Shown: one piece after another, positions 8,022 through 18,707 of the stretch
How the letters are laid out: each line of letters opens with the position of its first letter
Position numbering within the stretch: the first letter of the stretch is position 1
Position numbers and translations under genes: made by a program
Notes under the pieces: model-generated
What the model was told of the DNA's origin: nothing
Database searches by the model: none
The model's input: only the letters and a program-made list of their open reading frames with translations
Assembly (NCBI RefSeq): GCF_001422885.1
Contig: NZ_LMMZ01000001.1
Location: 248,753-312,752 of the forward strand
Source of the DNA: Methylobacterium sp. Leaf104
GTDB lineage: Bacteria; Pseudomonadota; Alphaproteobacteria; Rhizobiales; Beijerinckiaceae
DNA: 64,000 nt
Direction: 5' to 3'

Positions 8022-8558
8022 CTACGGTCTCGGGAGCGGCGGCAGGCGCAAGACCGGGCGGTGCGTCCCGGACGCCACGCCGTGGCACTCCGCGAGGGCA
8101 TCGAGGACGAGGCGCGGCCCGAGGCCCGCGCGCAGCAGGGGCGCGTCGAGGCGCAGGGCCGGCAGGTCGAGCCCGAGCAGGGCCGTGCGGCTCAGGGGAC
8201 CCTCCGGCAGGCGCGGCGCGTCGGCGACGAGATCGACCACGAGGCGGACCGGCACCGCGGACAGGATCTCGGTCGCCCGCAGCAGGCCGAGACCGCGCAC
8301 CTCGATCCGGTCGCCGAGCTCCGGATCGGCGAGATCGGGATTGGCATGGGCGACCAGGGTCGCGCCGTCGCGGCTGAGGCGGACCCGGTCGTCGGCGACG
8401 AGGCTCGCCGGCCAGTCCATCACCGAGGCCCGGTCGAGAAGGAGGAGCGCCAGGGTCGACTTGCCCGCGCCCGAGGGGCCGCGAATCAGAAGGCCCGCCT
8501 CGCCCAGGGCGATGCAGGTGGCGTGGACGGAGTCGGTCCGGCTCGCGGGGTCGGGCAT
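8022..8558 (-). CDS. hprK: HPr kinase/phosphorylase, short alphaproteobacterial form
   Basis: 178 codons. HprK phosphorylates the regulatory Ser of HPr with ATP. The Walker A loop GPSGAGKS sits at about residues 27-34, followed by VADDRV and the HprK signature IEVRGLGLL. The N-terminal domain found in Firmicutes HprK is absent; only the catalytic domain remains, as in other alphaproteobacteria. It starts 19 bp after chvG, which indicates co-transcription with the ChvG/ChvI regulators. Confidence 0.9.
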   Translation of the reverse strand: MPDPASRTDSVHATCIALGEAGLLIRGPSGAGKSTLALLLLDRASVMDWPASLVADDRVRLSRDGATLVAHANPDLADPELGDRIEVRGLGLLRATEILSAVPVRLVVDLVADAPRLPEGPLSRTALLGLDLPALRLDAPLLRAGLGPRLVLDALAECHGVASGTHRPVLRLPPLPRP

Positions 8559-8577
8559 GGCGCGGCCGGACCCGGTC

Positions 8578-10341
8578 TCAGCGGGCCGCCGCCGGCAGGC
8601 GCACGATGAAGCGGGCGCCGCGCACCGTCGGCTCGCCGTCCTCGTCCGCCGGGCCGGGGCGGTTCTCGGCCCGGATCGTGCCGCGATGGGCCTGGACGAT
8701 CTGGCGCGAGATCGAGAGGCCGAGGCCGGAATTCTGGCCGAAGCCCTGCTCCGGGCGGTCGGTGTAGAAGCGCTCGAAGATCCGCTCCAGGGCGTGCTCG
8801 GGAATGCCCGGGCCCTCGTCCTCGACGATGAGCTCGACGTCGCTGCGCACGCGGCGCAGGGCCACCCGGACCTTGGCGTCGGGGGGCGAGAACGAGCGCG
8901 CGTTGTCCAGGAGGTTGTTGACCACCTGGCCGAGGCGGCTGTCGTGCCCGAAGATCGTGAACGGCGAGTCCATCTCGCCGGCGGCCGTGTCGACGTCGAA
9001 CTGGATCGGGGCGTCCTTCGGGCGCCGGCGCTCGTTGGCCACCGAGACCACGGTGGTCATCAGCTTGCGCATGTCGACCCGGCGGGCCTCAGCGCGGGCG
9101 AGCTCGGCATCGAGGCGCGAGGCGTCGGAGATGTCCGAGATCAGCCGGTCGAGGCGCTTCACGTCGTGCTGGATGATGGCGAGCAGGCGCCCGCGCGAAT
9201 CATCTGACTTCGCCAGCGGCAGGGTTTCGACGGCGCTGCGGAGCGAGGTCAGCGGGTTCTTCAGCTCGTGGCTGACATCGGCCGCGAAGCTCTCGATGGC
9301 GTCGATCCGGCGGTAGAGCGCCTGGGTCATGTCGCGCAGCGCCCCCGAGAGGTGGCCGATCTCGTCGGTGCGCCCGGTGAAGTCGGGGATCTCCTCGCGG
9401 GACTTGATGCCCAGGCGCACCTTCTCGGCCGCGTCCGCGAGGCGCCGCACCGGCCCGGCGATGGCGCCCGCGAGCAGGATCGACAGCACGAGCATCACCG
9501 CCGCGGCGATGAGGAAGACCTGGAGCAGGCCGAAGCGCTCCGAGGCGATGACGCGGTCGATGTCGCCCCCTTGCGTCGACAGCATCAGGGCGCCGCGCAC
9601 CGAGTTGGCCCGCTGGATCGGCACCGCCACGGAGACGATGGTCTCGCCGGCCGGGTTGCGGCGCACGATGGTGCCGCGGGCGCCGGCGAGCGCCACCTGC
9701 ACCTCCTTCAGGCCATGGCCGCTGGCCGGGCCGACATCCTCGGTCACGCCGGGGGCGGCGCCGTCGCCGTCGAGCCTGGCCCCGAACTTGGCCTGCACGG
9801 TCTCCCAGGCCTTCTCCAGCCAGGTGCGCTTGCGCGGGCGGACGTCCGGGTCGCTGCGGTTCATCTCGCCCCGCGCCGAGAGGGTGCGGGTGTCGAACAG
9901 GAGGCCGCCCTCCTGGTCGTAGACCCGGGCGCGGTTGCCCGTGGGCGTGATCAGCCGGCGCAGGAGCGGGGCCACGCGCTCCGGGTTCAGCGAGAAGGTG
10001 AGGGGGGAGGAGGGCTCCTCGCCCTCGCCGGCCTGGAGCTGGAGCAGCTTGTCCGGGTCGATCCGGATGGCGTCGGTCTCGACCGAGGCCGAGGAGGCGA
10101 TGGCGCCGGCGATGATCTCGCCCTGGATCAGCAGGCTCTGCACCCGGGCCTGGATCAGCCCCTGGCGGAACTGGTTCAGGTAGAGGAAGCCGAACAGGAG
10201 GGCGATGAGCCCGACGAGGTTGAGCACGACGATGCGTCGCGTCAGGCTCGACGAGGCCCGTTGGCCGATCCCGTTCCAGATCTGGCGGGGCCAGCCCAGC
10301 ACGCCGCGCGACGGGATTTCGGCTTGGTCTGTGGTGGCCAC
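8578..10341 (-). CDS. chvG: Sensor histidine kinase ChvG
   Basis: 587 codons. Membrane sensor of the ChvG-ChvI system, which in Rhizobiales responds to acidity and envelope stress. There are two transmembrane helices (about residues 38-57 and 270-292) flanking a periplasmic sensor region, then HAMP, then the H-box FAADVSHELKNPLTS, N-box NLLDNARSFSP, DEGPGIP and the GLGLSI G-box. Length and layout match ChvG/ExoS proteins. It follows chvI by 60 bp on the minus strand, and is followed closely by hprK. Confidence 0.9.
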   Translation of the reverse strand: MATTDQAEIPSRGVLGWPRQIWNGIGQRASSSLTRRIVVLNLVGLIALLFGFLYLNQFRQGLIQARVQSLLIQGEIIAGAIASSASVETDAIRIDPDKLLQLQAGEGEEPSSPLTFSLNPERVAPLLRRLITPTGNRARVYDQEGGLLFDTRTLSARGEMNRSDPDVRPRKRTWLEKAWETVQAKFGARLDGDGAAPGVTEDVGPASGHGLKEVQVALAGARGTIVRRNPAGETIVSVAVPIQRANSVRGALMLSTQGGDIDRVIASERFGLLQVFLIAAAVMLVLSILLAGAIAGPVRRLADAAEKVRLGIKSREEIPDFTGRTDEIGHLSGALRDMTQALYRRIDAIESFAADVSHELKNPLTSLRSAVETLPLAKSDDSRGRLLAIIQHDVKRLDRLISDISDASRLDAELARAEARRVDMRKLMTTVVSVANERRRPKDAPIQFDVDTAAGEMDSPFTIFGHDSRLGQVVNNLLDNARSFSPPDAKVRVALRRVRSDVELIVEDEGPGIPEHALERIFERFYTDRPEQGFGQNSGLGLSISRQIVQAHRGTIRAENRPGPADEDGEPTVRGARFIVRLPAAAR

Positions 10342-10401
10342 GAGCGTCCGGTGGTGAGGGAAAGCGGTGCGGGCGGGGGCGCCTGAGGCCCGGGCGGGCG
10401 C

Positions 10402-11112
10402 TCAGCTCTCCTTGAAGCGGTAGCCGACGCCGTAGAGCGTCTCGATCATGTCGAAGCTCGTGTCGGTCACCTTGAACTTCTTGCGCAGGCGCTTGATGTG
10501 GCTGTCGATGGTCCGGTCGTCGACGTAGACCTGGTCGTCGTAGGCCGCATCCATCAGGGCGTTGCGGCTCTTCACGACGCCGGGGCGGTGCGCCAGCGCC
10601 TGGAGGATCAGGAACTCCGTCACCGTCAGGGTCACGGGCTCGCCCTTCCAGGTGCAGGTGTGGCGCTCGGGATCCATCATCAGGAGCCCGCGCTCCAGGG
10701 AGCGGGCGGCGGCATCGGCCTCGCGGGCGGCGGCGCCCGGGCCGTCCTTGGGGGCGAAGCGCCGGAGCACGGCCTTGACCCGCTCGACGAGGAGGCGTTG
10801 CGAGAACGGCTTATGGATGAAGTCGTCGGCGCCCATCTTGAGGCCGAACAACTCGTCGATCTCCTCGTCCTTCGAGGTCAGGAAGATCACCGGAAGGTCG
10901 GATTTCTGCCGCAGACGCCTGAGAAGCTCCATCCCGTCCATGCGCGGCATCTTGATGTCGAAGATCGCGAGGTCCGGCGGGGAATGCTTCAGGCCGTCCA
11001 GCGCCGAGGCGCCGTCGGTGTAGGTCTGGATGCGGTAGCCTTCCGTCTCGAGCGCGATCGAGACGGAAGTGAGGATGTTTCGGTCGTCGTCCACGAGGGC
11101 GATGGTCGGCAT
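10402..11112 (-). CDS. chvI: Response regulator ChvI (OmpR family)
   Basis: 236 codons. N-terminal receiver with the acidic pair in LVDDD, the phospho-acceptor Asp in [13 protein letters not shown], and Lys in FIHKPFS; C-terminal winged helix ending in [12 protein letters not shown], the OmpR-type signature. Start at 11112 gives [10 protein letters not shown], as expected for ChvI; the open frame extends further upstream without similarity. It heads the chvI-chvG-hprK-EIIA-ptsH group, so envelope signalling and the PTS are probably expressed together. Confidence 0.92.
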   Translation of the reverse strand: MPTIALVDDDRNILTSVSIALETEGYRIQTYTDGASALDGLKHSPPDLAIFDIKMPRMDGMELLRRLRQKSDLPVIFLTSKDEEIDELFGLKMGADDFIHKPFSQRLLVERVKAVLRRFAPKDGPGAAAREADAAARSLERGLLMMDPERHTCTWKGEPVTLTVTEFLILQALAHRPGVVKSRNALMDAAYDDQVYVDDRTIDSHIKRLRKKFKVTDTSFDMIETLYGVGYRFKES

Positions 11113-11453
11113 GCGCGTGTCCTGTTGCTCGGATGCGGCTCGGCGGACGTCTGATGGCGCCAGCCCCTCCGCATCCCACCCCGTCCCCCGTCGTGGACGG
11201 CGGGCAGAGATCGGCAAAAACGCGGTGGCGACCGTGCCGGGGAGGCGGGCCGCGTTCGCGCGGAGAGTCAGGCTGTGTAATGGCAATGTGCTGAAAAAGC
11301 GAGCGACCTCGGTCGTTTGTTCGTTTGCGGCTTGACTGATGCCAACGGGCCGCAGTCCGGCGCCCTCGTGCGAGGGTCCGCACCCTGGCTATGATCCCCC
11401 GGCTGAACGCGGCCTGAGCACCGGTCCGCGGGCGCCGAATCGAGGGGATGTTC
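11113..11453. other. Divergent promoter region of chvI and the HugZ-like gene
   Basis: A 341-bp region with no gene seen. It holds TTGACT at 11332-11337 without a convincing -10 partner, and overlapping alternative hairpins at 11363-11385: CCCTCG-tg-CGAGGG, and GTGCG-agggtc-CGCAC. The two cannot form together, so the site could act as a switch in the leader of the downstream gene; this is speculative. Confidence 0.4.
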
Positions 11454-12248
11454 ATGGCCGAGGGCGAGTCCAGGACCGGGGGGGAACGGCGCGGGCCGGC
11501 GGTGCCGCTGCCGGCGGCCGAGGCGCCGTTCGATGCGATCGGGCTGGCCCGCCACCTCCTGCGCAGCATCCGCTCGGGCGCCCTCGCCACCCTGGACCCG
11601 GAGGACGGCACGCCCTTCGCCTCCCTGGTGACCATCGCCACGGACGTGGACGGCACGCCCTTGATGCTGCTCTCGCGGCTCTCGGCCCATACCCGCAACC
11701 TGCTGAAGGACCCGCGCGCCTCGCTGCTGTTCAGCGCCGGCGGCAAGGGCGATCCGCTCGCCCATCCGCGCCTGACCGTGACGGGGCGGGTGACCCAGAC
11801 CCCGGAGCCGCGCGCCCGCGCTCGCTTCGTCGCCCGCCACCCGAAATCGAAGCTCTACGCCGACTTTCCCGATTTCGGGTTCTTCGCCCTGGAGCCCACG
11901 GCCGGGCACCTCAACGGCGGCTTCGCCAAGGCCGCGGTGCTCACCGCCGACGAGCTGCGCCTCGATCTCGCCGGCGCCGAGGGGCTGGTGGCCGGCGAGG
12001 CCGGCGCCGTCGAGCACATGAACGCCGACCATGCCGACGCGCTGGCGCTCTACGCCGTGGCGGCCGGGGCCGAGCCGGGTCCCTGGCGCCTCACCGGCCT
12101 CGACCCGGAGGGCATGGACCTCCTCACCGGAGACCGGACCGCGCGGGTGCTCTACCCGGAGCCGGTCCGGGAGATGGGCGCCCTGCGCAAGGTGCTGGTG
12201 ACGATGGCCGCGCAGGCCCGGGCGGGGGATGCGCCGAGGGCGGATTGA
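11454..12248 (+). CDS. HugZ-like/pyridoxamine 5'-phosphate oxidase-fold protein with DUF2470 domain
   Basis: 264 codons. The N-terminal two thirds has the split-barrel flavin/heme-binding fold (SGALATLDPEDGTPFASLV, then LMLLSRLSAHTRNL). The C-terminal part is a DUF2470 domain starting with EHMNADHADAL. This combination is typical of HugZ-type proteins linked to heme use and of related pyridoxamine-oxidase-like proteins. The substrate is not certain. The ATG at 11454 is preferred over 11448 because the GAGGGG ribosome-binding site lies 7 bp before it. No heme transport genes are adjacent. Confidence 0.82.
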   Translation: MAEGESRTGGERRGPAVPLPAAEAPFDAIGLARHLLRSIRSGALATLDPEDGTPFASLVTIATDVDGTPLMLLSRLSAHTRNLLKDPRASLLFSAGGKGDPLAHPRLTVTGRVTQTPEPRARARFVARHPKSKLYADFPDFGFFALEPTAGHLNGGFAKAAVLTADELRLDLAGAEGLVAGEAGAVEHMNADHADALALYAVAAGAEPGPWRLTGLDPEGMDLLTGDRTARVLYPEPVREMGALRKVLVTMAAQARAGDAPRAD

Positions 12249-12278
12249 TTCCCTCCGGCTTCCGGCCCGGTCGGCGGT

Positions 12279-12296
12279 CGGGCGCCGGTGCGCCCG
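12279..12296. terminator. Hairpin between convergent genes, possible shared terminator
   Basis: CGGGCGC-cggt-GCGCCCG forms a 7-bp GC stem with a 4-nt loop between the HugZ-like gene (ends 12248) and the convergent small His-rich gene (ends 12306). It has no T-tract on either side, so strength is doubtful. Confidence 0.4.
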
Positions 12297-12305
12297 GTCG
12301 CGGGC

Positions 12306-12560
12306 CTACTTCTTGTCGTGGCTGTGACCGTGGGCGTGCCCGTCATTGGCGGAGTGCACGGGCTTGCCGTCCCTGGTCAGCTCGCGGCTCTCGCTGACGC
12401 GCGGGTCGTCGCGGTGGGCCGGACCGCCCGAGACGCCGCCGGTATTGGGCACGGACACGGACGGATTGGCGGCATTGCCGTGGCCGTCGATGGCGGAGGC
12501 CGGGCCTGCCAGCGCGGTCATGAGGGCGACCGAGAGCAGGGTGAGCATGGTGCGGGTCAT
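12306..12560 (-). CDS. Small secreted His-rich protein
   Basis: 84 codons. A clear signal peptide (residues 1-23, ending GPASA) leaves a mature protein of about 60 residues. The C-terminus carries HSANDGHAHGHSHDKK, five His in alternation with Gly, Ala, Ser and Asp, which looks like a metal-binding tail. The middle is rich in Asn, Pro, Ser and Gly. No named family is recognised. It lies 144 bp downstream of a two-component sensor kinase on the same strand, so it may be a target or partner of that system; this is inference from position only. Confidence 0.65.
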   Translation of the reverse strand: MTRTMLTLLSVALMTALAGPASAIDGHGNAANPSVSVPNTGGVSGGPAHRDDPRVSESRELTRDGKPVHSANDGHAHGHSHDKK

Positions 12561-12704
12561 CGTGATCCTCGTGTTGGCGCAGCCCCGTCGGCTGCGGTGA
12601 GGCTGGAGATGGCCAGGCCGTTCGACCGCCGTGTGCCGGGTTCGTGACGAAGTGTGTCGATCGGAGTCCCGACGACGATCCGCGCCAAGGGCGCGGTGTC
12701 CGGC

Positions 12705-14060
12705 TCAGCCGGGCGGACGGGGCAGGACGATGCGCACCCGCAGGCCGCCGCCGGTCCGGTTCTCGAGGCCGATGCGCCCGCCCTCCGCCTCCACGACGCG
12801 CCGGGCGATCGTCAGCCCGAGACCGGTTCCGCCGTTGTTCCGGTTCCGCGAGCCTTCGAGGCGGGTGAAGGGCGCGAAGGCCCGCTCCACCGCGTCCGGC
12901 GGAATGCCGGGGCCGTCGTCCTCGACGCAGACCACGAGCGTCGACGTCTCGACCGCGAGGTGCACACGGGCGCGGCCGCCGTAGCGGACGGCGTTGTCGA
13001 CCACGTTGTCCAGCGCCCGCCGCAGCGCGACCGGGCGGATCGCCGCGAGGGCCCGGCCGGGTCCGTCGTAGTGGATCGCGTGGCCGGCATCCTGTCCCGC
13101 ATCGGTGATGCTGATCAGGAGGCTGGCGACGTTGGTGACCCGGCGCGCCTCCGGGTCGGAATCGCCGCGCAGATAGGCCAGCGTCGAGTCGATCATGGCC
13201 AGCATGTCGTCGAGGTCGGATTCCATGCCCCGTCGCTCGGGTGCGTCGCCGAGCCCGTCGAGCCGCAGGCGCAGGCGCGCGATCGGGGTGCGCAGGTCGT
13301 GGGAGACGGCGGCGAGCGCCTGGGTGCGCTCGGTCAGGAGATCCGCGATCCGCGCCTGCATCCCGTTGAGGGCGCGGGCGATCTCGCGGGTCTCGTCCGG
13401 GCCGGCCTCCGGCACCGGCACCGGCCGGCCGTGACCGATCAGGCCGGTGAGGCGCGTCAGGCTGCGCAGGGGGCCGGCGATCCGGTGCATCAGCAGCACC
13501 GCCGCGAGGCCGACGAGGACGGCCATGGCGGTGGCCAGGTAGGCCCAGGGATTCTGCAGGGCGAGGCTCGGCGCATGGGCGGAGCGGAAGGTCAGGGCGG
13601 TCCCGTCCGGGAGCGCCAGCGTCCCGGCGAGGTCGTTCCGGTGGAGGGGATCGTCGCCCCCCTCCAGCGTCAGGGCGAGGGCGTTCCCGAGACTCGGGTC
13701 GAGGGCGGTCAGGCGCGCGCGCAGGGGCGCGAGGGGCGGATCCGTCCGCGACCGCTCCGGCGCGATGGCCTCGGACCATCCGATCTCGAAATGCGGATTG
13801 GACAGGGCCTTCGCCTCCGCATCCCGCTCCGCCGGCGGTCGCCGCATCACGGCCTCCCGGGCCAGGGCGAGCTGCGTCGCGACCTGGCTCGCGAAGGCCT
13901 CGTCGGCCGCCGCGGCGGCCGATTGGCGATAGAGCAGCAGGGCGCCTCCATGGACCGCCAGGATGGCGACGAGCAGGACGGCGACCGTGCGGGCCTCGAG
14001 GCTCCGGGCCAGGGGGCGCAGCCGGCCGAGGAACGCACCGCCGACGGACCGGACACTCAT
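12705..14060 (-). CDS. Sensor histidine kinase of an OmpR-type two-component system
   Basis: 451 codons. Transmembrane helices near residues 26-46 and 165-185 enclose a periplasmic region of about 120 residues. HAMP follows, then the EnvZ-like H-box LAAVSHDLRTPIARLRLRLD, N-box DNVVDNAVRYG, DDGPGIP, and GTGLGLTI. The start overlaps the end of the response regulator gene by 4 nt (ATGA at 14057-14060), so the two are translated together. The ligand is unknown; the small His-rich secreted protein downstream suggests metal, but only by context. Confidence 0.88.
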   Translation of the reverse strand: MSVRSVGGAFLGRLRPLARSLEARTVAVLLVAILAVHGGALLLYRQSAAAAADEAFASQVATQLALAREAVMRRPPAERDAEAKALSNPHFEIGWSEAIAPERSRTDPPLAPLRARLTALDPSLGNALALTLEGGDDPLHRNDLAGTLALPDGTALTFRSAHAPSLALQNPWAYLATAMAVLVGLAAVLLMHRIAGPLRSLTRLTGLIGHGRPVPVPEAGPDETREIARALNGMQARIADLLTERTQALAAVSHDLRTPIARLRLRLDGLGDAPERRGMESDLDDMLAMIDSTLAYLRGDSDPEARRVTNVASLLISITDAGQDAGHAIHYDGPGRALAAIRPVALRRALDNVVDNAVRYGGRARVHLAVETSTLVVCVEDDGPGIPPDAVERAFAPFTRLEGSRNRNNGGTGLGLTIARRVVEAEGGRIGLENRTGGGLRVRIVLPRPPG

Positions 14061-14803
14061 GCGCGCTCGACCTTGGTCGCCAGCATGTAGCCCGAGCCCC
14101 GCACCGTCTTGATCACCGGCTGGGCGCCCTCGGGGGGATCGAGCTTTCGGCGCAGCCGGCTGACCAGCGTGTCGACGCTGCGGTCGGAGGGCGAGCCAAG
14201 ACGGGCGCGCGACAGTTCGAGGATCTGCTCGCGGCCGAGGACCCGTCCCGGATGGTCGAGGAACACGAGGAGGAGGTCGTACTCCGCGCCCGAGAGATCG
14301 ACGCCGGCCCCTTCCGGATCGACGAGGGCGCGGCTGCGCAGGTCGAGCCGCCAGCCGGCGAAGGTGAGGGTCGCGTGGCCGCGCGCGGCGAGGGGGGCCG
14401 GCGCGACGACGGATCGGCGCAGGACGGCGCGGATCCGGGCGAGCAGCTCGGGGCGCCCGAACGGCTTGGCGATGTAGTCGTCGGCGCCGAGTTCCAGGCC
14501 GAGGACCCGGTCCGCCTCCTCGCCCCGCGCGCTGACGATGATCACGGGCACCCGGGACCGGGACCGCAGCGTGCGCAGCAGGTCGAGGCCCGAGGCGCCG
14601 GGCAGCATGACGTCGAGGAGAATCAGGTCGACGCCGCCCTCCGGCAGCAGCCGCCACAGCTCGGCGCCGCTCCGGCATCCGGTGACCCGGTAGCCGCTCT
14701 CCCGCAGGGCGCGGGTCACCAGCATGCGCATGCCGTCGTCGTCCTCGACGAGGAGGACGTGGCCCGCGTCCGGCGTGGCTCCGGCGCCCTCACTCGGGAT
14801 CAT
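14057..14803 (-). CDS. OmpR-family response regulator
   Basis: 248 codons. Receiver domain with LLVEDDD, phospho-acceptor in [10 protein letters not shown], and conserved Lys in DDYIAKPFG, followed by a winged-helix DNA-binding domain ending [12 protein letters not shown]. Partner of the kinase that overlaps its stop codon. A 13-bp tandem repeat lies in the region between this gene and lepA and could influence its promoter. Confidence 0.9.
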   Translation of the reverse strand: MIPSEGAGATPDAGHVLLVEDDDGMRMLVTRALRESGYRVTGCRSGAELWRLLPEGGVDLILLDVMLPGASGLDLLRTLRSRSRVPVIIVSARGEEADRVLGLELGADDYIAKPFGRPELLARIRAVLRRSVVAPAPLAARGHATLTFAGWRLDLRSRALVDPEGAGVDLSGAEYDLLLVFLDHPGRVLGREQILELSRARLGSPSDRSVDTLVSRLRRKLDPPEGAQPVIKTVRGSGYMLATKVERA

Positions 14804-14870
14804 GGTTCGATCTCGCTCCGCTTGCGGGGATGGGCGTCACCGCGGGATCGGTCGGTGATCGGGCGCGGCT

Positions 14871-14948
14871 GCAAGCCTGTTCTCCAAGCCCGTTCTCCAA
14901 GTCCGTTCTGCCAGCGCGTTCCGCAAGTCCGTTCCGCAAGTCCGTTCC
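14871..14948. repeat. 13-bp tandem repeat, six units
   Basis: Six head-to-tail 13-bp units with consensus GCAAGTCCGTTCC. Units five and six (14923-14948) are identical; units one to four differ at one to four positions. A partial seventh (GTTCCGG) follows. The array is non-coding as I read it and lies 182 bp before the lepA ATG. The period is not a multiple of three. Confidence 0.85.
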
Positions 14949-15013
14949 GTTCCGGGTCCGGGCGCCGCGTCGTTCGGTCTGGTCCCCGAGACGGCGCCGA
15001 ACTCGCCCTGCGC

Positions 15014-15041
15014 TTGGCGCGGGGGGCGGGCGCTGCTATCT
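15014..15041 (+). promoter_or_regulatory. Possible lepA promoter
   Basis: TTGGCG at 15014-15019, 16-bp spacer, CTATCT at 15036-15041, leaving a leader of about 80 nt before the lepA ATG. The CTAT-type -10 is common in alphaproteobacteria. Confidence 0.35.
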
Positions 15042-15129
15042 GCGGCGTTCAAATTCTTCACCCCCTTACGACCGTGCGCCGGGTCCGTCCGATGACGGCG
15101 GGCCGCGCGCGCCGGAGATCGCATCCTCG

Positions 15130-16935
<1,806 letters not shown>

Positions 16936-16951
16936 GCCGGGCCGCCCGACC

Positions 16952-17806
16952 GTGGACCCCCATCCGGACCCGAACGCGCCGATCCCGCTGACCGTCCTGA
17001 TCCGGACGCTGAACGAGGCGGACCGCATCGAGGCGGCGATCCGCTCGGCGCTGCCGCTGAACTGCGAGATCCTCGTCATCGATGCGGGCTCGACGGACGC
17101 GACCGTGTCCATCGCCGAATCCCTCGGCGCGCGGGTGGTGGTGAACCCCTGGAAGGGGTTCGGGCCGCAGCGGCGCTTCGGCGAGGAACTCTGCCGGCAC
17201 GACCACATCTTCAGCGTCGATGCCGACGAGATCCTGACGCCGGAGATCGTCCGCGAGATCCGGGCGATCTTCCGCTCGCCCAAGATCCCGTCGCTGATGA
17301 TCGTCCGCAAGGCGATGGTGCTGCCCCACCACGCGCGCCCCTCGCCCTGGGCCTTCTGCACCGAGAACGTCTACCTCTACGACCGGCGCGTCGCCCGCAC
17401 GACCGACAACCCGAACTGGGACAAGCTCGCGATCACCACGGACGCGAAGCCGGTGACGATCCGCTCCGTGGTCTGGCACCACACCTTCCGCGATTGGAAC
17501 CACGCCATCGCCAAGTCGAACTATGTCGGGCAGCTCGCCGCCGACACGCAGCCGATCGGCTCGCGGTTCGAGACCGGCCTGCGGCTGGTGTTCGAGTATC
17601 CCCTGAACTTCCTGAAGTTCTACATCCTGCGGCGCTTCTTCCTCGCCGGGCTCGACGGCTTCGTGATGGCGAGCGTGCTCGCCTATGGCCGCTTCATCCG
17701 GATCGCCAAGATGCACGAGGCGACCCGCGGCCAGCCCTCGACGGGGCTGCCCTTCCTGCGCCGGGCCAAGCGCCCCGCGCCGGATGCCCAGGCCGGACCC
17801 GGCTGA
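16952..17806 (+). CDS. Family 2 glycosyltransferase, WaaE/KdtX-like
   Basis: 284 codons from a GTG start. The GT-A nucleotide-sugar fold is shown by LTVLIRTLNEADRI, then VIDAGSTDAT, and the DxD motif in FSVDADEI. The NPWKGFGPQRRFG segment is characteristic of the WaaE/KdtX group, which adds sugars to the lipopolysaccharide core on the cytoplasmic face of the membrane. There is a hydrophobic C-terminal segment (about 215-240). The GTG start is favoured because no ATG occurs before the catalytic region. It lies 16 bp after lepA and may be co-transcribed. Confidence 0.82.
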   Translation: MDPHPDPNAPIPLTVLIRTLNEADRIEAAIRSALPLNCEILVIDAGSTDATVSIAESLGARVVVNPWKGFGPQRRFGEELCRHDHIFSVDADEILTPEIVREIRAIFRSPKIPSLMIVRKAMVLPHHARPSPWAFCTENVYLYDRRVARTTDNPNWDKLAITTDAKPVTIRSVVWHHTFRDWNHAIAKSNYVGQLAADTQPIGSRFETGLRLVFEYPLNFLKFYILRRFFLAGLDGFVMASVLAYGRFIRIAKMHEATRGQPSTGLPFLRRAKRPAPDAQAGPG

Positions 17807-17983
17807 GGAGCGCCCCGGCCACATCCGCGACGCATTCCGCCTGCTCCTGATCGCGGTCGGCGTCCGTGCCCGGCGCGCCGCTTGCCAGGCGGCCGGGGGC
17901 GCGGCACTGTCAGCTTGGCCATACGCGTCGCGGTTCCGCCGAAGGATCGGCCCATCGCGCGACGGAACGACGGGACGTCCGGA

Positions 17984-18694
17984 ATGATCAGGGACACGGG
18001 GAACGCCGCCGACGGCACGACGGACACGGGTGGCGCGTCCGGGGGGCGGACGGGAAGTCTGAGCCGCCGCGCCTTCCTGGTCGGCACCGGCGCCGGCCTC
18101 GGCGCCCTCGGGCTCGCCGGCTGCGTCTCCTCCGACGGCGCCCTGCGCGCCGAGGCGGCCAGGACCTACGGCCCGATGCCGGGCGAGAAGTTCCCGATCC
18201 CGGCGACCGACATCAGCAAGCTCGATCCGAAATACTTCCGCCGCACGGTCCCGTACGAGACCAGGGAGGCCGCCGGCACGATCATCGTCGATCCGGCCAA
18301 CTACTACGTCTACCGCGTCGAGCGCGACGGCAGCGCGACCCGCTACGGCGCCAATGTCGGCCGCGACGGCTTCCGGTGGAGCGGCGACGCCTATGTCGGG
18401 CGCAAGTCCGAATGGGCGACCTGGACCCCGCCCAGGGAGATGATCAAGCGCCAGCCCGAGGCGGCCAAGTATGCCCGCGGCATGCCCGGCGGCCTCGACA
18501 ACCCGCTCGGCGCCCGCACCCTGCACCTCTACCAGAACGGCGCCTACACGCTCTACACGATCTACGCCTCGAGCGAGCCCGACACGATCGGCTCGGGCAT
18601 CACCAGCGGCTGCGTCGGCCTGCTGAGCCAGGACATGATCGATCTCTACGCCCGCACCCCGGTGAAGACCAAGGTCGTCGTCCTGCCGGCCTGA
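17984..18694 (+). CDS. L,D-transpeptidase (YkuD)-like lipoprotein lacking the catalytic His
   Basis: 236 codons. The N-terminus has a twin-Arg motif (LSRRAFLVG, residues 26-34) and a hydrophobic stretch ending LAGC with Cys47, consistent with a Tat-exported lipoprotein. The YkuD core follows (TIIVDPANYYVYRVE; GARTLHLYQNG). The catalytic Cys is Cys210 in TSGCVG. Active L,D-transpeptidases have IHGTNEP-like sequence about 16 residues before the Cys; here it is IYASSEP, with Tyr194 at the His position. One base change (TAC from CAC) accounts for it. Such an enzyme would normally crosslink peptidoglycan in the periplasm; this one may be inactive or altered. The ATG at 17984 is preferred over an open frame from 17882 because it starts just before the Tat signal. 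Confidence 0.78.
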   Translation: MIRDTGNAADGTTDTGGASGGRTGSLSRRAFLVGTGAGLGALGLAGCVSSDGALRAEAARTYGPMPGEKFPIPATDISKLDPKYFRRTVPYETREAAGTIIVDPANYYVYRVERDGSATRYGANVGRDGFRWSGDAYVGRKSEWATWTPPREMIKRQPEAAKYARGMPGGLDNPLGARTLHLYQNGAYTLYTIYASSEPDTIGSGITSGCVGLLSQDMIDLYARTPVKTKVVVLPA

Positions 18695-18707
18695 GCGACC
18701 GACGCGC

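Larger units (their letters stand above)
14804..15129. other. Divergent promoter region of the response regulator and lepA
   Basis: A 326-bp gap between divergent genes. It contains the six-unit 13-bp tandem repeat (14871-14948) and a candidate lepA promoter. An open frame runs through from 14830 into lepA, but its codon pattern breaks at the repeat and LepA similarity starts only at 15130. Confidence 0.6.

Noticed and set aside
14871..14948. CRISPR array
   Set aside because: The units are contiguous 13-mers without spacers and no cas gene is near.
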